Shown: in pieces, positions 62,223 through 64,000 of the stretch | Numbering within the stretch: position 1 is the stretch's first letter | Layout: every line of letters begins with the position of its first letter | Assembly (NCBI GenBank): GCA_049840515.1 | Contig: JASGKW010000014.1 | Span: 1-64,000 of the forward strand | Origin: Muricomes sp049840515 | GTDB taxonomy: Bacteria > Bacillota > Clostridia > Lachnospirales > Lachnospiraceae | Length of the DNA: 64,000 nucleotides | Reading direction: 5' to 3' | Made by a program: the position numbers and the translations under genes | Notes under the pieces: model-generated | What the model was told of the DNA's origin: nothing | The model's input: only the letters and a program-made list of their open reading frames with translations | Databases searched by the model: none

Positions 62223-63531
62223 CTATAATTGAAAAATGATTGTTACAGAAAATATTTTGTGTTCCCTTTTTATATCAATTGATACGTTTCCCCTGTAACG
62301 TTTCACGATTTGTTCCACTGTATGAATGCCAACGCCGTGATTCTCCTTGTCTCTCTTTATCGTAAGATATCCTTTTTCTCCGAGAACAGGCTCAGCCGCA
62401 TAATTATTATCTACATTTATTATCAGAAAATGCCCCTGATTTTCGGTAAAAATCCTGACATTAATAAATCCGTCCTTTCCACAGAACGCTGCCGCTTCAA
62501 ATGCATTATCTAACAGATTCCCCAATATTGCTATAAGGTCTGTCTCATCCATAAAGGCAAAATCAATGTCCGGTTCAATCTTCACGGAAAAAGCGATTCC
62601 TTCTTTGGCAAAATTCTGGCTTCTGTCTGTCATAATGATATTTAAAATCTTACTTTTACTATATTCTATGGATTTCGTCTCCTGAATCTTCACATTCAGT
62701 TTTTCAAATATTTCTTTTGCTCCCTGGGTATTTTCCATTGCAATACAATTTGCAGCCGTTCTTATGTAGTGATTCACATCATGCAAAAGCTTTCTCCGCT
62801 CTTCATCTGCTTTACTCAATTGCATCAAGTATCGCTTTTCCATGTTGCTTTTTAAATAGAGCTCGTTCCAGTTTTTGTGCCTTATTTCCGTTTATCTGCA
62901 TTTTGTTAAACAGATGAAACATAAAAGCATTTGCAAACAGTAATAAGATAACTCCAGCCAGCACCATATTTTTTGCCCCTGTTGAAGAATTAGATATGTC
63001 TGAATAAAATAGTCCGCAAAGAAATATAATCGTTGCCAGCGGAAGGACTAAAAGTGACAAAAAGATTCTATCCTCCCCCTCCTCATAATACTTTCGTTTA
63101 TGTATTTGTTCCACGCATTTCACCAAAATAAATGTTATTGTTTTCATAATGAGGATTATTACGAAAGTAATTATTTCGTCATAATGGCTCATCCGATAAG
63201 CAAATCCAGAATCAACATTGACAAGCAGCGCAAATATAAATTCCGGAAGAATGACCAATGTATAATAGCAAACAGCAATACAAAACTTTTTTAGGGCACT
63301 CCCATTAAAATTCCAAAAAGAAAATGCTATGTATATAACCGGCACTGTTATAAAGTTTAAAGATGTACTGTTCAGAGAGTTTACTGTTATATATCCAATG
63401 TAAATCAGGCTGTTTACTATAAGCCGAAAAATCATTTTCTTTTTATTTAGGCGCAGAAGATTCCTTCCCAGGTCCCAAAGCATATACAACTCAAATCCAC
63501 AAATTGTAACATCCATTATAATACTCATCAA
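62223..63531 (-). pseudogene. AgrC-like sensor histidine kinase, frame broken at a five-base A run
   Basis: The N-terminal part (63531 to 62812) has about six membrane spans and ends in a helix (KAQKLERALF). The C-terminal part (62843 to 62223) holds the HPK10-type kinase: LLHDVNHYIRTA with the phospho-His, ILGNLLDNAFEAA and GVGIHTVEQIVKRY. The two are one frame apart. Removing one base from the five-base run (plus-strand T at 62849-62853) reads through as LERALFKSNMEKRYLMQLSK. The second ORF has no ribosome site of its own. It would sense the AgrD peptide. Error and real mutation are both possible. Confidence 0.82.
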
Positions 63532-63535
63532 TCCA

Positions 63536-64000
63536 TCACCTTCTGAATTTCCGATTCAAAAACTTTGTAAATGCCCCGTCAAAAGTTTTTGATTTCGCCC
63601 GTGAAATATACATTTTATCTCCATTTTCCATTGTAATTTCTTTGCCGTCCACACGAGATACTTTTCTCATATTTACCAGATAACTGCTATGCGCATACTC
63701 AAAACATTCTCGCCTCAGCTTCCTCATACAGCTCTTTTAGTTTCTCCCTGCAATAAACACTGCATGATTTATCTGAATCATAGCAGACAATCTTCGTTTT
63801 CCGGCCTTCCACTGTGACATACATAATATGATTTATGGGGAGCCTCGCCAGCTCTCCGTCACGGGTAACTGATATATAACATTTCTTTGCCTTATCCATC
63901 ATCTCCGCCAGTATATCGGGCAATTCCTCTTTCAGCTCCTTGTTCCGCAAATCCTTCATAATGTAGCGAAAGGGATACACCTTAAAGTTTTCTCTTAACG
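63536..64000 (-). pseudogene. LytTR-family response regulator (AgrA-like), frame broken and cut by window edge
   Basis: The frame enters from the right edge with NFKVYPFRYIMK, the end of a receiver domain. The LytTR DNA-binding domain follows: INHIMYVTVEGRKTKIVCY, then a stop after EEAEARMF. One extra base near 63719-63727 explains it: without it the sequence reads REKLKELYEKLRRECFEYAH and continues in the 63727 to 63536 frame with SSYLVNMRKVSRVDG and a normal LytTR end. Its stop is four bases before the kinase start. It should regulate agrDB and perhaps the neighbouring operon. Confidence 0.78.

Overview
The window reads as chromosome of a low-to-moderate GC Gram-positive anaerobe, most probably a Lachnospiraceae (Clostridia). 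The evidence is the gene order mrdA-minC-minD-minE-rodA-mgsA, sepF-ylmH-lspA-rluD, a divergent lexA/LysM pair, rplU-prp-rpmA-obgE-yhbY-nadD-yqeK-rsfS, and an rng/TIGR03936/TIGR03960 block. An L27 with a cleavable N-terminal extension next to prp is a Firmicutes trait. I saw no rRNA, tRNA, CRISPR array, IS element or phage module.

Layout. 1-6.7 kb (+): cell-wall elongation and division-site genes, starting inside PBP2. 6.8-12.9 kb: a small DUF378 protein (-), then a HlyD-like adaptor, yggS, sepF, ylmH, lspA, rluD and a cytidylate-kinase-like gene (+). 13.1-15.7 kb: a tyrosine recombinase and an SOS pair (LysM suppressor and lexA) sharing an operator-rich divergent promoter. 15.7-20.2 kb (-): a membrane GGDEF-EAL protein and a lipoprotein solute-binding protein. 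20.3-24.7 kb (-): ribosome and NAD genes. 24.7-32.1 kb (-): housekeeping, including an aspartate kinase and a YbaK deacylase that are both broken by single-base indels.

32.5-61.3 kb is an accessory nonribosomal peptide cluster that I read as a thiazoline metallophore (siderophore-type) system. It contains two ABC exporter-type half-transporters, an ECF transporter (Trep_Strep-type S component, T component, double ATPase) and an AraC regulator. The biosynthetic part has a thiazolinyl imide reductase, four thioesterase-like proteins (two with Cys in place of the nucleophilic Ser), a docking-Cy-A-PCP NRPS, a TE-PCP fusion, a free-standing condensation protein, a free-standing PCP, a saccharopine-dehydrogenase-like protein, a 2562-residue ArCP-Cy-A(MT-like)-PCP-Cy-A-PCP NRPS, an aryl-AMP ligase with a salicylate-type pocket, an Sfp-type PPTase and a serine acetyltransferase. 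All three amino-acid adenylation domains carry a cysteine code, so the predicted backbone is aryl acid plus three cyclised cysteines. There is no PKS, no salicylate synthase and no obvious N-methyltransferase in the window. The composition recalls the yersiniabactin, pyochelin and equibactin loci but matches none exactly as I remember them.

The two arms of the cluster, the transport operon (promoter near 38.9 kb) and the biosynthetic operon (promoter near 61.3 kb), share the same inverted repeat GGTTAG-N6-CTAACC, which suggests common, probably metal-responsive, control. Directly upstream of the biosynthetic operon lies an agr-type peptide signalling locus (61.3-64.0 kb): LytTR regulator, histidine kinase, an agrD of 54 residues found by hand, and agrB.

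A recurring oddity is frame disruption by one base, often in a homopolymer: ybaK, the kinase, the LytTR regulator, probably the join that fuses the ECF ATPase to an ABC exporter, and about eight events in the aspartate kinase. Because the restored proteins look well conserved, sequencing or assembly error is at least as likely as real decay.
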